A stretch of 64,000 bases of DNA from Anaeromyxobacter dehalogenans 2CP-C (GCF_000013385.1 NC_007760.1:4934001-4998000); one strand, 5' to 3'; numbered from the stretch's first letter, positions 36,955 through 48,712 are shown. Translations and numbers: made by a program. The notes: generated by a model from the letters alone, not told the origin.

Positions 36955-38955
36955 CTACCCGCCCAGCCACCAGCGCCGGGCCTCCTCCACGGTGCGGAGC
37001 AGCGGGCAGCGCGGCAGGGTGGCGAGGAAGGCGCGGCCGTAGCCCTTCGTGACGAGCCGCCGGTCCAGCACCGCCACCAGGCCCCGGTCCTCGCGGGTCC
37101 GCACCAGCCGCCCGAAGCCCTGGCGCAGCGCGAGCGCGGCCGCCGGGACCTGCAGCTCGGAGAAGCCGTCGCGGCCCTGCTCCTCGAGCGCGCGGAGCCG
37201 GGCGGACATCACCGGGTCGCCGGGCGGCGCGAAGGGCAGCCGGTCGATGATGACGAGCGAGAGCGCCTCGCCGGGCACGTCCACGCCCTCCCAGAAGCTC
37301 GCGGTCGCGAACAGGACGCTCGGCTCGGACCGGAACTCGTCGAGCAGCCGCGACTTGGGCCGGTCGCCCTGGCGCAGCACCTGGTACGGCAGGTCGCGAC
37401 AGGCCTCGTGGAACGCGTTCATGTTCCGGTTCGAGGTGCAGAGCACGAAGGCGCGGCCGCCGGTGACGGCGGTGAGCGCGCGGATGGACTCGGCCGCGGC
37501 GCGCACGAACCCGGGGTCGTTCGGCTCGGGCAGCCCCTCCGGCGAGACCAGCGCGGCCTGCCGGGCGTAGTCGAACGGCCCCTCGAACCGGCGCTCCTCC
37601 ACCTCCAGCTCCGGGAGCAGGCCGACCTGCCGGCGGAAGAAGTCGAAGCGCCCCTGCGCGGCGAGCGTGGCGCTCGTGAACACGGCGGTGTCGGTGCGCT
37701 GGTAGAGCCGCTCGCGCAGCTCCTCGGCGACGTCGATGGGCGCGGCCCGCAGGAACACGCCGCGCCCGCGCACCTCGCCGAAGTACACGCGCGACGGCTC
37801 CTTCATGGCGGTGACCGCGGCCACCTCGACCCGCAGCTCGCCGGCGCGCCGGGCGATCTGCGAGAGCGCCGGCGTGACCGCGTCGCCGAGCAGCTCGCGG
37901 AGCCCGGCCAGCGACTCGTCGAGGCGCGAGAGGTCGCGCTGCGCCCCGTCCATCACCGCGGGGGTGAGCGCCGCCTTCACGCCCTCCTCCTCCTCGCCGC
38001 GGCGCCGCCGCGGCGGCGGCCCGAAGCCGCGGCCGCGCGCCGGGGTCCCGCCCTGGCGCAGCCCGTCCGCCACCGCCTGGAAGAACCGCTCGCCGGCCTT
38101 GCGCAGCTCGCCGGTCGTCTCCCGCATCATCGAGGCGAGGTCGGGCCGGTCCGCCACCGCGCGCAGCGCGTCGCGCGACAGCTCCTCCACCCGGTACGAC
38201 GAGACCTGCAGCCCGAAGTACTCGGTGGCGACGTCCTCGACGGCGTGCGCCTCGTCGAAGATCACCACGTCGTGCTCGGGCAGGATCTCGACGCCGGCGC
38301 GCGAGGTGCGCATGGCGAGGTCGGCGAAGAACAGGTGGTGGTTGACGAGCAGGACGTCGGCCTGCGTGGCGAGCGCGCGGGCGCGGGTGACGAAGCACTC
38401 CTCGTAGCGGGCGCACTCGCGCCCGAGGCAGTTCTCGCTGGTGGCCGAGAGGTCCTTCCAGGTGTGGAACTGGTCGGGGAGGTCGATCTCGCTCCGGTCG
38501 CCGGTCTCGGTGCGGCGGGCCCACGCCTCGATGCGCGGCCAGAGCGCCGCCTCGTCGCGCGCCGCGAACGTGGGGGCGCGGGCGAACTCCTCGCCGCGGG
38601 CCAGGCAGAAGTAGTTGGAGCGGCCCTTCAGGTAGGCCGCGCCGAACTCGAGCCCGCAGGCGTCGCGGAGCAGCGGGATGTCCTTCTGCCAGAGCTGCTC
38701 CTGCAGCGTCTTGGTGGCGGTGGAGACGATCACGCGCCGGCCGGAGAGCACCGCCGGCACGAGGTAGGCGAGCGTCTTGCCGGTGCCGGTGCCGGCCTCG
38801 GCCACGAGGTAGCCGCGGCGCTCGATGGCCCGCTCCACCGCGCGCGCCATCTCGAGCTGGTCCTCGCGGTGCTCGTAGCCGGGGAGCGCCGCGGCGAGGC
38901 GTCCGCCGGGCCCGAGGATGGCGTCGAGCGAGGGGTGGGCGGGCAGGGGGATCAG
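36955..38955 (-). CDS. DinG/XPD-type ATP-dependent DNA helicase, probable CTG start
   Basis: The about 666-residue SF2 Fe-S helicase has Walker A AEAGTGTGKTLAY and DEAH box IFDEAHAVEDV. Four cysteines (about 117, 176, 181, 187 in NYFC...ENCLGREC...EEC) fit the 4Fe-4S cluster. C-terminal motifs are VLFATASFWEGVDVPGE and RQGFGRLVRTREDRG. The conserved Q-motif-like YEHREDQLEMA lies upstream of the first ATG (38850), so the start must be earlier. No ATG, GTG or TTG is available in frame. A CTG at 38955 overlaps the preceding stop as CTGA and has GGGAG six bases upstream. The real start is inferred; the ATG-only version would lack 35 residues. Confidence 0.88.
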   Translation of the reverse strand: MIPLPAHPSLDAILGPGGRLAAALPGYEHREDQLEMARAVERAIERRGYLVAEAGTGTGKTLAYLVPAVLSGRRVIVSTATKTLQEQLWQKDIPLLRDACGLEFGAAYLKGRSNYFCLARGEEFARAPTFAARDEAALWPRIEAWARRTETGDRSEIDLPDQFHTWKDLSATSENCLGRECARYEECFVTRARALATQADVLLVNHHLFFADLAMRTSRAGVEILPEHDVVIFDEAHAVEDVATEYFGLQVSSYRVEELSRDALRAVADRPDLASMMRETTGELRKAGERFFQAVADGLRQGGTPARGRGFGPPPRRRRGEEEEGVKAALTPAVMDGAQRDLSRLDESLAGLRELLGDAVTPALSQIARRAGELRVEVAAVTAMKEPSRVYFGEVRGRGVFLRAAPIDVAEELRERLYQRTDTAVFTSATLAAQGRFDFFRRQVGLLPELEVEERRFEGPFDYARQAALVSPEGLPEPNDPGFVRAAAESIRALTAVTGGRAFVLCTSNRNMNAFHEACRDLPYQVLRQGDRPKSRLLDEFRSEPSVLFATASFWEGVDVPGEALSLVIIDRLPFAPPGDPVMSARLRALEEQGRDGFSELQVPAAALALRQGFGRLVRTREDRGLVAVLDRRLVTKGYGRAFLATLPRCPLLRTVEEARRWWLGG

Positions 38956-39362
38956 GACGGGCTCCCGGTGAGCAGGGCGGCGAGGCGGAACGCGGCCCAG
39001 GCGGCCGCGGCGCCGAGGGCGAGGAGCGCGGCGACGACGAGCGCGCGCTGGAGCTTCCCGGCCCGGGGCGGCACGGTGCGCGGCAGCGACGCGAGGCCCT
39101 GGATGGTGGCGCGCTTCACCACCTCGTCGCGGAAGCGCGCGGCGATCGGGTCGCCGGGGCGCTCGGCGAGCACCGCGCGGTAGCGCCCGCCGGCGAGGGC
39201 CAGCCCCTCGAGATCGGCGAAGCGGGCCAGGTACGCCCGGTGCGTGCCCTCGTCGTCCCAGGCCTCGACCACCCGGGCCCAGGCCTCGGCCTCGGCCTCG
39301 GCCTCGACGGGATCGGGCGCGGGCTCCGGTGCGTCCGGGCGCGGGGTCTCGGGGGTGGGCAT
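38952..39362 (-). CDS. Small hypothetical protein with C-terminal transmembrane helix
   Basis: The 136-residue protein is not assignable to a family. Residues 1-25 are Pro/Glu/Ala-rich and acidic. Residues 25-90 look helical, with RYRAVLAERPGDPIAARFRDEV. A single hydrophobic segment (about 106-130, ALVVAALLALGAAAAWAAFRL) suggests a tail-anchored membrane protein. It overlaps the helicase gene by four bases if the latter starts at CTG 38955. The upstream M50 protease gene ends 54 bases away on the same strand. Confidence 0.7.
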   Translation of the reverse strand: MPTPETPRPDAPEPAPDPVEAEAEAEAWARVVEAWDDEGTHRAYLARFADLEGLALAGGRYRAVLAERPGDPIAARFRDEVVKRATIQGLASLPRTVPPRAGKLQRALVVAALLALGAAAAWAAFRLAALLTGSPS

Positions 39363-39416
39363 CGGGGGCGCGAGTCTAGCCGAAAGCCCCGCCGGCCGGA
39401 GCGGCCGGCCGGGCCG

Positions 39417-40364
39417 CTAGAGCGAGATGGGGACCGGGACGAAGGTGACGGCGAACAGGAGCAGCGTCGCCACCGCCAGGACCCGCCCGCGGGCGTCGAG
39501 CGGCTCGTCCCGCAGCGGGGGCGGGTGGCGCGCGCCGATGAGGAAGCGGGTGAGCAGCCACCAGAACAGCCAGTTCCAGGACAGCGTCAGGCCGGCCACG
39601 AGCAGCCCCGCCGACACCACCTCGGAGCCGATGCGCGCGCCGCGCCGGCCGAGCAGCGCGTACAGCACGTGCCCGCCGTCGAGCTGGCCCATGGGCACGA
39701 GGTTGAGGGTGGTGACGAGCAGGCCGAGCCAGGCGGCGAAGCCCACCGGGTGGACGAACACCTCGTGGCCGGCGGGCAGCGTGCCCCACACCAGCCGCTG
39801 CGCGGCCCAGGTCACCAGGCTGTCCCCGTAGACGCGCACGCCGGTGTCGGGGCCGAACAGCTCGCGCCCGTCCATCCAGGCGCGGAGCGCGTCGAGCGGC
39901 GAGGCCACCGACGTGCCGGCCACGCCGGCGGCGACCTGGTGGACCTCGGAGTGCGCGAGCCCCCACACGAGCAGCGGCACCGCCACCAGGAACCCGGCGA
40001 TGGGGCCGGCCGCGCCGATCTCGAGCGTCGCCTTGCGCGAGGGGAGCGCCGAGCGGATGCGGATCACCGCGCCGAGCGTGCCGGCGCCGAACGGCACCGG
40101 GATGAAGTACGGCAGCGTCGTGTCCACCCGGTGCCGGCGCGCCAGCACGTAGTGGCCCATCTCGTGGGTGAAGAGGATGGCGACGAGCGCGCCCGCGAAC
40201 GGGAGCCCGCCCTCGAGCACGCGCCCGAGCGTGGGGCCCAGCGGCGCGAGCGGCGAGAGCGTGAAGCCGGCCCACAGCGTGGTGGCCAGGGTGGCGAGGA
40301 ACAGCGCCAGGTTGGCCGCCGGGAAGCGGCTCCGCGGCCGCGGTCGGAGCACGAGCTCGTCCAT
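39417..40364 (-). CDS. Site-2 protease (M50) family membrane metalloprotease
   Basis: The 315-residue polytopic protein has about six hydrophobic segments. The zinc-binding HEMGH motif lies in LFTHEMGHYVLARRH (about residue 68), and the second ligand motif is NLVPMGQLDGGHVLYAL. TLPYFIPVPFGAGTLGAVI and IGAAGPIAGFLVAVPLL match the S2P-like/EGY1 type family without PDZ domain. Substrate is unknown; members of the family cleave anti-sigma factors or other membrane proteins. Confidence 0.92.
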   Translation of the reverse strand: MDELVLRPRPRSRFPAANLALFLATLATTLWAGFTLSPLAPLGPTLGRVLEGGLPFAGALVAILFTHEMGHYVLARRHRVDTTLPYFIPVPFGAGTLGAVIRIRSALPSRKATLEIGAAGPIAGFLVAVPLLVWGLAHSEVHQVAAGVAGTSVASPLDALRAWMDGRELFGPDTGVRVYGDSLVTWAAQRLVWGTLPAGHEVFVHPVGFAAWLGLLVTTLNLVPMGQLDGGHVLYALLGRRGARIGSEVVSAGLLVAGLTLSWNWLFWWLLTRFLIGARHPPPLRDEPLDARGRVLAVATLLLFAVTFVPVPISL

Positions 40365-40447
40365 CCGGAAGGTAAGCTAATGGCGGCCCGCGACCCGGGC
40401 CAACGTTCGGCGAGCCAGGGCGCGGCGGGCCGCGCCGGCGCCCGCGC

Positions 40448-42508
40448 CTAGGGCTGCCCCGGGCCCGGCCCGGCCAGCTCCTCGGGCGTGAGCTCGCGGA
40501 GCCCGTCCTTGTCCACGGTGAGGAAGAAGAGCGGCTTCTCCGGCGTGCGCCGCGGGCCCATGGTGATGTCGCCGGTGGCGCCGACGTAGCCGCGCACCGC
40601 GGCGAGCGCGTCGCGCATCTGGTCGCGGGTCTGCGCCTTGCCGAGCTGCGCGCGCGCCATCCCGGCCGCGTCGAACGCGCTCGCCTCGAGGATGGTGGGC
40701 ACCTGGCCGGCGTGGCGCCGCTCGAACGCCTCCACGAACGCCTTGGTGGCCGGGCGGGAGGAGCCGGCGTAGAAGCCGTCCACGAAGATGGCGCAGCGGA
40801 CGTAGCGGCCGGCGCCGCCGGGCGCGGTGTCGAACAGCGACGGGTCGCTCGACCAGCCGTTCGCGCCGAGGAGCTGCACCGGCCGCAGGTCGGCGCGCCC
40901 GGTGGTCTTGCGGATCCGCTCCACGTCGTCGGGCAGGCAGGTCTGGGTGACGACGTCCTCCACCGCCAGCGCCGGGGCGATGAGCTTCACGTTGCGGGCG
41001 AAGTCCGGGATGAAGATGGCGTCGAAGTCCACCACCGGCGCGAGCCGGTCGCGGGCCTTCTCGAGCGCCTTCTTGCGGCGGAACGGGTCCTTCTCGGCCT
41101 TGGCGATGTCGCGCTGCTGCTCCTGCCAGTCGCCGCGCTCGTCGAGGTGGAGCTTGCCGACCATGTCCTTCACGAGCGGCGTGAAGGTGGTGCGGTCCGG
41201 CGCGTAGGTCTCGGCGCCGCGGACCTCGCCGCCGCGCCCCTCGACCTCGTCCCAGAACGCGTTCGCGAGCTCGGTGCCGTAGGTGATCGACGGGTACATC
41301 ACCGCGAAGCGCCGCATGCCGCGCCGGCCCATGGCGAAGTCGGCGAGCGCCTTCGCCTGCGCCGAGGCGGTGAGCATGTTCTGGAAGACGTGGGGCCCGG
41401 CCTCGGTGAGCCCCTCCTGCTTCGAGAGCGAGATGAAGGGGAGCTGCAGCTCCTCGGCGGTGGCCGCGGCCCGCTCGGCCTCGGCGTTCGTCACGCCGCC
41501 CACCACCGCGATGGCGCCCTCCTCGAGCGCCAGCGCCTCCAGCGCCTGCGCGGCGCCGTCCGGCTCGCCGCGCGTGTCGCGCACCGCCACCCGCACCCCG
41601 CCGCCCTCGGCGGCGAGCTGCACCGCGCGCACGATCGCGACGCCCCACGGCTGGTAGTCGCCGGACAGCGGGACGGCCACGCCGATCACGTTCGGGCGCA
41701 CGAACGTGAGCCGGGCGATGCGGTCCACGATGGCGCGCGCGTCCTTCGCGTACGGGCCGGCCGGCCAGCGCAGGAACACCTCGCGCGCCGCCTCCTGCGC
41801 GCGCGGGTAGTCGCGCAGGTGCAGGTGGATGCGGGCCGCCTTCATGGCGAGCGGCTCCTGCAGCGGCGCGTCGCGGGGCAGCTCCTGGCGGAGCCGGTCC
41901 ACGTCGGCGAGCGCGAGGCGGTCCACCGCGTCGGCGCCGCGGGCCAGCACCGCGCGCCGCTCCTCGCCCTGGGTGAGGTCCGCGAGCTCGCCCAGCCAGC
42001 GCACCGCGTCCGGCCACGCCCCGGCCGCCTCGGCCGCCGCCGCGGCGCGCGCCGCCGCCTCCGGCCGGCGCGACGGGTCGAGCTGCGGGTAGATCGACGC
42101 GAGCGTGCGCAGGCCGTCGGCGGCGTGGCCGCGCTGCACGTCGGCGAGCGCGAGGCCGTACTTCGCCTCGGTGGCGCGCGGGTGGAGCGGGTACTCGGAG
42201 ACGAGCGTCCCGTACGCCTGCGCGGCGCGGTCGGCCTTGCCGGCCGCGAGCAGCAGGTCGCCGGCCTGGTGCAGCGCGTCCGCCGCCGAGGGCACGCCGC
42301 GGAAGCGCTGCGCGAACGCGAGCAGCCGGTCCGCGCCCGGCTCCGGCGGCAGCGCGGCCACCTCCTGGCGCACCCGGGCCAGCTCGACCCGGGCGACCTC
42401 GTCCGCCTGCGAGACGTCCATCTCCTGCCCGTTCACGACCACCCGCTTCGGGCAGCCGGCGAGCGACAGGACGAGCAGCAGCAGGAACCGGCGGCCGAGG
42501 ACGCGCAT
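40448..42508 (-). CDS. LppC/LpoA-like lipoprotein with TPR and periplasmic-binding-protein domains
   Basis: The 686-residue protein has a lipoprotein signal RRFLLLLVLSLAGC (Cys19). Helical TPR-like repeats (about 40-260, with tetratricopeptide spacing in AADALHQAGDLLLAAGKADRAAQAY) are followed by a type 1 periplasmic-binding fold (about 275-680, VIGVAVPLSGDYQPWG and AVVGGVTNAEAERAA). This is the architecture of LpoA, the outer-membrane activator of penicillin-binding protein PBP1A. An amino-acid-binding role cannot be excluded. Downstream of dnaJ on the same strand, separated by a hairpin. Confidence 0.82.
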   Translation of the reverse strand: MRVLGRRFLLLLVLSLAGCPKRVVVNGQEMDVSQADEVARVELARVRQEVAALPPEPGADRLLAFAQRFRGVPSAADALHQAGDLLLAAGKADRAAQAYGTLVSEYPLHPRATEAKYGLALADVQRGHAADGLRTLASIYPQLDPSRRPEAAARAAAAAEAAGAWPDAVRWLGELADLTQGEERRAVLARGADAVDRLALADVDRLRQELPRDAPLQEPLAMKAARIHLHLRDYPRAQEAAREVFLRWPAGPYAKDARAIVDRIARLTFVRPNVIGVAVPLSGDYQPWGVAIVRAVQLAAEGGGVRVAVRDTRGEPDGAAQALEALALEEGAIAVVGGVTNAEAERAAATAEELQLPFISLSKQEGLTEAGPHVFQNMLTASAQAKALADFAMGRRGMRRFAVMYPSITYGTELANAFWDEVEGRGGEVRGAETYAPDRTTFTPLVKDMVGKLHLDERGDWQEQQRDIAKAEKDPFRRKKALEKARDRLAPVVDFDAIFIPDFARNVKLIAPALAVEDVVTQTCLPDDVERIRKTTGRADLRPVQLLGANGWSSDPSLFDTAPGGAGRYVRCAIFVDGFYAGSSRPATKAFVEAFERRHAGQVPTILEASAFDAAGMARAQLGKAQTRDQMRDALAAVRGYVGATGDITMGPRRTPEKPLFFLTVDKDGLRELTPEELAGPGPGQP

Positions 42509-42571
42509 GGCTTCGGGATCTACTGCGGAACGCGCGAGCGTGGAAGAAAGTCCTGGGAGGAGTGCGCCCGC

Positions 42572-42588
42572 GCGCGGCGAAGCCGCGC
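42572..42588 (-). terminator. Hairpin just after dnaJ stop
   Basis: GCGCGGC-GAA-GCCGCGC is a perfect 7-bp stem 2 bases beyond the dnaJ stop on the minus strand. No T-run follows directly, though GGACTTTCTTCC lies about 20 bases on. It may separate dnaJ from the LppC-like gene. Confidence 0.4.
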
Positions 42589-42589
42589 C

Positions 42590-43720
42590 CTACCTGTCCC
42601 GCAGAATGTCCCCCACCTTCTCCCAGAAGGTCCGCGCCTGCGGGTTCGTCTCCTCGCCGGAGAGCGCCGCGAACCGCTCGAGCAGGTCGCGCTGCTCCTT
42701 GGTGAGGTGGGTGGGCGTCTCCACCAGCACGCGGACGTGCTGGTCGCCCCGGCCGCCGCCCTGCAGCGCCGGGATGCCCTTGCCCTTCAGCCGGAACATC
42801 TTGCCGCTCTGCGTGCCGGCCGGGACCCGCAGCTTGGTGGGCCCGTCGAGGGTGGGGACGTCGATCTGCGCGCCGAGCGCCGCCTGCGTGAACGAGATGG
42901 GGATCTCGCAGAGGACCTCGGTCTCCTCGCGCTTGAAGATGGCGTGCTCGCGGACCTGCACGACCACGTACAGGTCGCCCGGGATCCCGCCCGCGGTCGG
43001 GGCCGGCTCGCCCTCCCCGGAGAGCTTCAGGCGCGTGCCGGTGTCCACGCCGGCCGGCACCTTCACCTCCACGATGGCCTGCTCGCGGGTGGCGCCCGCG
43101 CCGCCGCAGCTCTGGCACTTGTCCACGACGACCCGCCCCGTGCCCTGGCACTGGTGGCAGGTGCGGGCGATCGAGAAGAAGCCCTGCGTCAGGCGGATCT
43201 CGCCGGCGCCGCCGCAGGTCGGGCAGGTGCGCGGGCTGGTGCCCGGCTTCGCGCCGGAGCCCTTGCACACCTCGCAGGCGCGCGGGCGCGGGATGGTGAT
43301 GCGCGCGGTGGTGCCGAACGCGGCGTCCTCGAAGGAGAGCTCGAGGTGGTAGCGCAGGTCGGAGCCGCGGGCGCGGCCGCGCTGCCGCCGGCCGGGGCCG
43401 CCGCCGAACATCTCGCCGAAGATGTCGCCGAAGATGTCGTTGATGCTGGCCGCGCCGCCGAAGCCGAAGTCCTCGAAGCCCTGGCCGTTCGCGTGGCCGA
43501 AGCGGTCGTAGCGGGCCCGCTTGTCGGGGTCGGAGAGGACCGAGTAGGCCTCGGACGCCTCCTTGAAGCGCTCCTCTGCCTCCTTCGAGCCCTCGTTCTT
43601 GTCCGGGTGGTACTTGTGGGCGAGCTTGCGGTAGGCGGTCTTGAGGGTCTGCTCGTCCGCGTCCCTCCCCACGCCGAGGACCTCGTAGTAATCGCGTTTT
43701 TCCACTGTGTTCCCGGCCAT
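42590..43720 (-). CDS. dnaJ: Co-chaperone DnaJ
   Basis: The 376-residue type I J-protein has the J domain (about 6-72) with the essential HPD in [12 protein letters not shown] Gly/Phe-rich segment contains [11 protein letters not shown]. The zinc-finger domain has four CxxCxGxG-type modules ([32 protein letters not shown]), and the substrate-binding C-terminal domain follows. It works with DnaK and GrpE, encoded just upstream. The ATG at 43720 ([16 protein letters not shown]) fits the family; an earlier in-frame Met at 43762 would lie inside the promoter. Confidence 0.97.
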   Translation of the reverse strand: MAGNTVEKRDYYEVLGVGRDADEQTLKTAYRKLAHKYHPDKNEGSKEAEERFKEASEAYSVLSDPDKRARYDRFGHANGQGFEDFGFGGAASINDIFGDIFGEMFGGGPGRRQRGRARGSDLRYHLELSFEDAAFGTTARITIPRPRACEVCKGSGAKPGTSPRTCPTCGGAGEIRLTQGFFSIARTCHQCQGTGRVVVDKCQSCGGAGATREQAIVEVKVPAGVDTGTRLKLSGEGEPAPTAGGIPGDLYVVVQVREHAIFKREETEVLCEIPISFTQAALGAQIDVPTLDGPTKLRVPAGTQSGKMFRLKGKGIPALQGGGRGDQHVRVLVETPTHLTKEQRDLLERFAALSGEETNPQARTFWEKVGDILRDR

Positions 43721-43750
43721 TTGTGTGAGGAAGTCCCGTGGTCCGTGCGG

Positions 43751-43778
43751 AATATAACGCACGGGCGGGCGCTGACAA
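43751..43778 (-). promoter_or_regulatory. Strong sigma-70-like promoter of dnaJ
   Basis: TTGTCA (43773-43778) and TATATT (43751-43756) lie on the minus strand with a 16-base spacer. The start of transcription would be near 43744, giving a leader of about 24 bases. This is among the most AT-rich stretches in the window. No CIRCE operator or sigma-32 consensus is seen. Confidence 0.8.
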
Positions 43779-43841
43779 TTCGCGCGCGGCGGGCCGGGCG
43801 CCGCGCGGCAGGGGGCCGTGGGGGCGGACGCCCGGCGGGCG

Positions 43842-45671
<1,830 letters not shown>

Positions 45672-45708
45672 CTCGTGGGCTCCGGCTCCCGTGGGGCGGG
45701 CGCGGCCG

Positions 45709-46437
45709 CTACTCCGGGCCGGCGTCGCCGTCCGCCGGCGGCGCGGCGGCGGGCGGGGGCGCGACGGCGACCCCGACCATGGCGGGCCGGACCAGCCGGT
45801 CGTTGAGGGTGAACCCGCGCGCGTGCTCGAGCACCACCGTGCCCGGGGCCGCGTCCGCGGTGGGGACCTGCATGAGCGCCTCGTGCAGCGCCGGGTCGAA
45901 CGGCGCGCCCATGGCGGAGAAGCCCTTCACGCCGTGCTTCGCGAGCGCCTGCTCCAGCGTCGCGCGCACCATCCGCACGCCCTTCGCGAGCGGGTCCTCG
46001 TCGGCCGCAGCCGCGAGCGCGCGGTCGAGGCCGTCCAGCGCCGGGAGCAGGTCCTTGAGGAGCCGCTCGCTCCCGAACTTCTGGACCTCGTCGCGCTCGC
46101 GCGCCGCGCGCTTCTTGAAGTTCTCGAGGTCGGCGGCGGCGCGGAGCAGCCGCTCGTGCTCGTCCTTCAGGCGCTCGAGCGTCTCGCGCGCCTTCGACTG
46201 CGACAGCTCGAGCTGCGCCTCGAGGAGCTGCACGCGGGCGGCGAGCGCCGCCGGGTCGCCGGCGGGGGCGCCCTCGACCTCGGGCGTGAGCTCGACGCCG
46301 GGCTCGCCCGCCCCGGCGGGCTGGCCGGCCGCGGCCTCCTCGCCGTGCGAGATGCGCTCCACCGAGCGGAGCGCCTCCTCCACCGCGTTCGCGGGGATGT
46401 CCGCCTGGAACGCGCCTTTTTCGTGGCTCTCTGCCAT
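45709..46437 (-). CDS. grpE: Nucleotide exchange factor GrpE
   Basis: The 242-residue protein has an acidic, low-complexity N-terminus (1-60) and a long coiled-coil (about 65-130) ending [19 protein letters not shown], the conserved GrpE segment. The C-terminal beta domain has [23 protein letters not shown] and [17 protein letters not shown]. The Pro/Ala-rich tail is typical of high-GC species. It releases ADP from DnaK. The hrcA gene precedes it by 144 bases with no clear promoter between. Confidence 0.96.
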   Translation of the reverse strand: MAESHEKGAFQADIPANAVEEALRSVERISHGEEAAAGQPAGAGEPGVELTPEVEGAPAGDPAALAARVQLLEAQLELSQSKARETLERLKDEHERLLRAAADLENFKKRAARERDEVQKFGSERLLKDLLPALDGLDRALAAAADEDPLAKGVRMVRATLEQALAKHGVKGFSAMGAPFDPALHEALMQVPTADAAPGTVVLEHARGFTLNDRLVRPAMVGVAVAPPPAAAPPADGDAGPE

Positions 46438-46581
46438 CGCCTCTTTCGCCGTGATCGAGCGGAGTTGCGGCCCGGAGGGCCCCCGGACCGGGAGCCCGCA
46501 TCACGGCACGCGGGCGCCGCCGCGAACAAGGCGATCCGCCCGCGTCCGGGGCGCGCCGCCGCGGCCCCGGCGGGTGCTCGC

Positions 46582-47649
46582 TCAGCCGCCCTCGGACAGC
46601 GCCGCGAGCGCCCGGGAGATCTGCCGCGCGGTGAGGTCCACGAGCGGGATGACCCGCGCGTAGTTCATGCGCGTCGGACCCACCACCGCGAGCGTGCCGA
46701 GCACGCGGTCGCCGCGGCCGTAGGGCGCCGCCACCACCGACACGTCCGGCACGGTCGCGAACTCGCTCTCCGCGCCGATGAAGATCTGGACCTCCTGCGC
46801 GGTGAGCACGCGATCCAGCACGCGCAGGATCCGGTCCTTCTCGGCGAAGCCGCGCAGCAGCGCGCGGGCCTTCTGCACGTCCGAGAACTCCGGCGCGTCG
46901 AGGAAGCTCGACTCGCCCTCCATCACCACCTTCTCCACGCCGGCCGCGGCGAACGACTGCTCGGCGAGCACGAGCGCCTTCTGCAGGAGGTCGTGGAGCG
47001 CGCTCTGGTCGGCGCGCATGTCGCCGAGGATGGCCGCGCGCAGCGCCGCCAGCTCCGGCTCCGCCGCCTCGGCGCGGGCGTGCAGCTTCTCGTTCAGGTA
47101 GGCCGCCGCCCGCTCCAGCTCGGCCGGCTCCATGGTGAACTCGAGCTGCACCAGCTTGTTCGTGACGATCCCGGCCGCGGACACGAACACCACCAGCACG
47201 CGGTTCTCGCGCAGGCGCACGAACTCGAGCTGGCGCACCGGGTCGGCCTGCGGCCGCGGCGTCGTCACCACGCCGGCGTGGTGCGAGAGCGAGTGGAGCA
47301 GGTCGGCGGTGCCCTCGATGAGCGAGGACACGTCCGGCGCGGCCTGGGCCAGCCGCTCGATCCGGTCGCGGTCCGCCGGGCTGGGCGGCCGCACCTTCAG
47401 CATCGTGTCCACGTACAGCCGGTAGCCGCGCTCGGTGGGGATCCGGCCCGAGGACGCGTGCGGCTTCTCGAGGAAGCCGAGCGCCTCGAGGTCGGCCATC
47501 ACGCTCCGCACCGTGGCCGGCGACCACTCCAGCTCGTGCCGCGAGAGGAGCGGCTGGCTCGCGACCGGCTCGCCGGTGTGGATGTAGTCCTGGACCAGCG
47601 CGCGGAGGATCTCGCGCTCCCGCCTGTCCAGCTCGTCCGCCGTGGCCAT
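46582..47649 (-). CDS. hrcA: Heat-inducible transcription repressor HrcA
   Basis: The 355-residue repressor has an N-terminal winged helix: [28 protein letters not shown] and [39 protein letters not shown], both strongly conserved. The GAF-like dimerisation part has [23 protein letters not shown] and [19 protein letters not shown]. It normally binds CIRCE operators at groESL/dnaK; no CIRCE inverted repeat was found in the upstream gaps of this cluster. Its target may lie elsewhere (for example groESL). The ATG 47649 was chosen by the conserved N-terminus. Confidence 0.96.
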
Positions 47650-47663
47650 CGCCTTGTCCGCGT

Positions 47664-48371
47664 CTACTCGCCCGCGAGGTGCCGCTGCGCCGCCCCGGCC
47701 AGCACCGGGAACCGCCCCTGCGACAGCTCCCGCCACCGGGCCGCGGCGCCGGCCGGATCGCCCGCCTGCTCGGCGATCAGGGCCTCGAGGTGCACGCGCT
47801 CCTCGGCGTAGACGTAAGCGAATCCGGCCCTCGCCGCACCGTCCGCGTCCAGCCGGAGCGCCTCGCGGAGCGCCGCGCGGGCGCCCGGCAGGTCGCCGCG
47901 CGCGTCCGCCAGGATCGCGAGCGCGTACCAGGGCCCCGGGCGAGCCGGGTCGATGTCGCGGGCGGTCTCGAGGTGCGCCTGGGCCGCCGGGAGGTAGCCC
48001 TCCAGCGCGTACAGCTCGCCCAGGTTGACCAGCGCCGCCTGCTGCTCCGGCGGGCTGCCGGTGGAGACCACCTCGTCGAGCAGGCGGCGGGCCGCGTCGG
48101 GGTGGCCTTCGACGAGGTAGGAGACGGCGAGGTCGTTCAGCGCGCCGAGCTGGTCGGGGCTGGCGTCGAGCGCCGCCTCGAACGACGCGCGCGCCGCGGC
48201 CACCTCGCCGGCCCGCAGCCGCTCCGCGCCGCCCGACGGCGCGGTCGCGAGCGTCGAGACGAGCGGCGCCGCGTCCTCGCTCGGGCGCGGCTCCTCCGCC
48301 CCGCCGCAGGCGGCGAGCAGAAGCGCGGCGAGCGCCGCGGTGGATGCGAGGCGTGGATGCGGGTACCGCAC
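47664..48371 (-). CDS. TPR-repeat lipoprotein leading the hrcA-grpE-dnaK operon
   Basis: The 235-residue protein starts at GTG 48371, with AGAGGGA about five bases upstream. The lipoprotein signal [16 protein letters not shown] ends in a lipobox Cys. TPR motifs span about 55-175 ([66 protein letters not shown]). An ATG further upstream at 48434 is ruled out because it falls in the -35 element. It may be a periplasmic or outer-membrane scaffold; its link to heat shock is unexplained. The gap to hrcA is 14 bases. Confidence 0.82.
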
Positions 48372-48405
48372 GGGGTCCCTCTGCCAGCAATCGAGGAGCG
48401 CGTCG

Positions 48406-48434
48406 AGTGTACCGGCCGCCCACACGTCGATCAA
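48406..48434 (-). promoter_or_regulatory. Sigma-70-like promoter of the TPR-hrcA-grpE-dnaK operon
   Basis: TTGATC (48429-48434) and TACACT (48406-48411) with a 17-base spacer lie on the minus strand, about 30 bases before the GTG at 48371. There is no CIRCE element around it. Confidence 0.7.
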
Positions 48435-48712
48435 GGAACGGCCGCGTCCCGCGAGCGCGCGTCCTGCCGCGGGCTTACACTATTTCCACGGCGGGCGCCG
48501 GGCGCGACGAGGATCGGCGCGGGCGCACCTCCGAAGTCCCCGGCCGGTGACGCGGCCCCGCGACCTCGGGGGTGCGGGCGCGGCGAAGGTCGATCGCAGC
48601 CCGGCGCCTCCGCTTTCCTCCCGCCGGGGTCCCGTCCCATCCGCCGCGCGCCGCTCCCCGTCCCGTGGCCCCGCGCCGGAAGCGCGCACCCGCGGCGCCG
48701 TCGCCGTTCGCC
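48435..48712. other. Intergenic region between divergent TPR-hrcA and mfd transcripts
   Basis: No gene is supported in this stretch. The only notable sequence is an AT-rich patch TTACACTATTTCC (48476-48488) that resembles a -10 region on either strand but lacks a -35 partner. Open frames here are GC-driven and have no start or codon-position support. Confidence 0.5.

Noticed and set aside
45672-48371. CIRCE operator search at hrcA/grpE/dnaK promoters
   Set aside because: No TTAGCACTC-N9-GAGTGCTAA or close match was seen in the gaps.
48371-48434. ATG at 48434 as start of the TPR lipoprotein
   Set aside because: It lies in the TTGATC -35 of the promoter, and the sequence to the lipoprotein signal is not conserved-looking. 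The GTG at 48371 has a ribosome-binding site.
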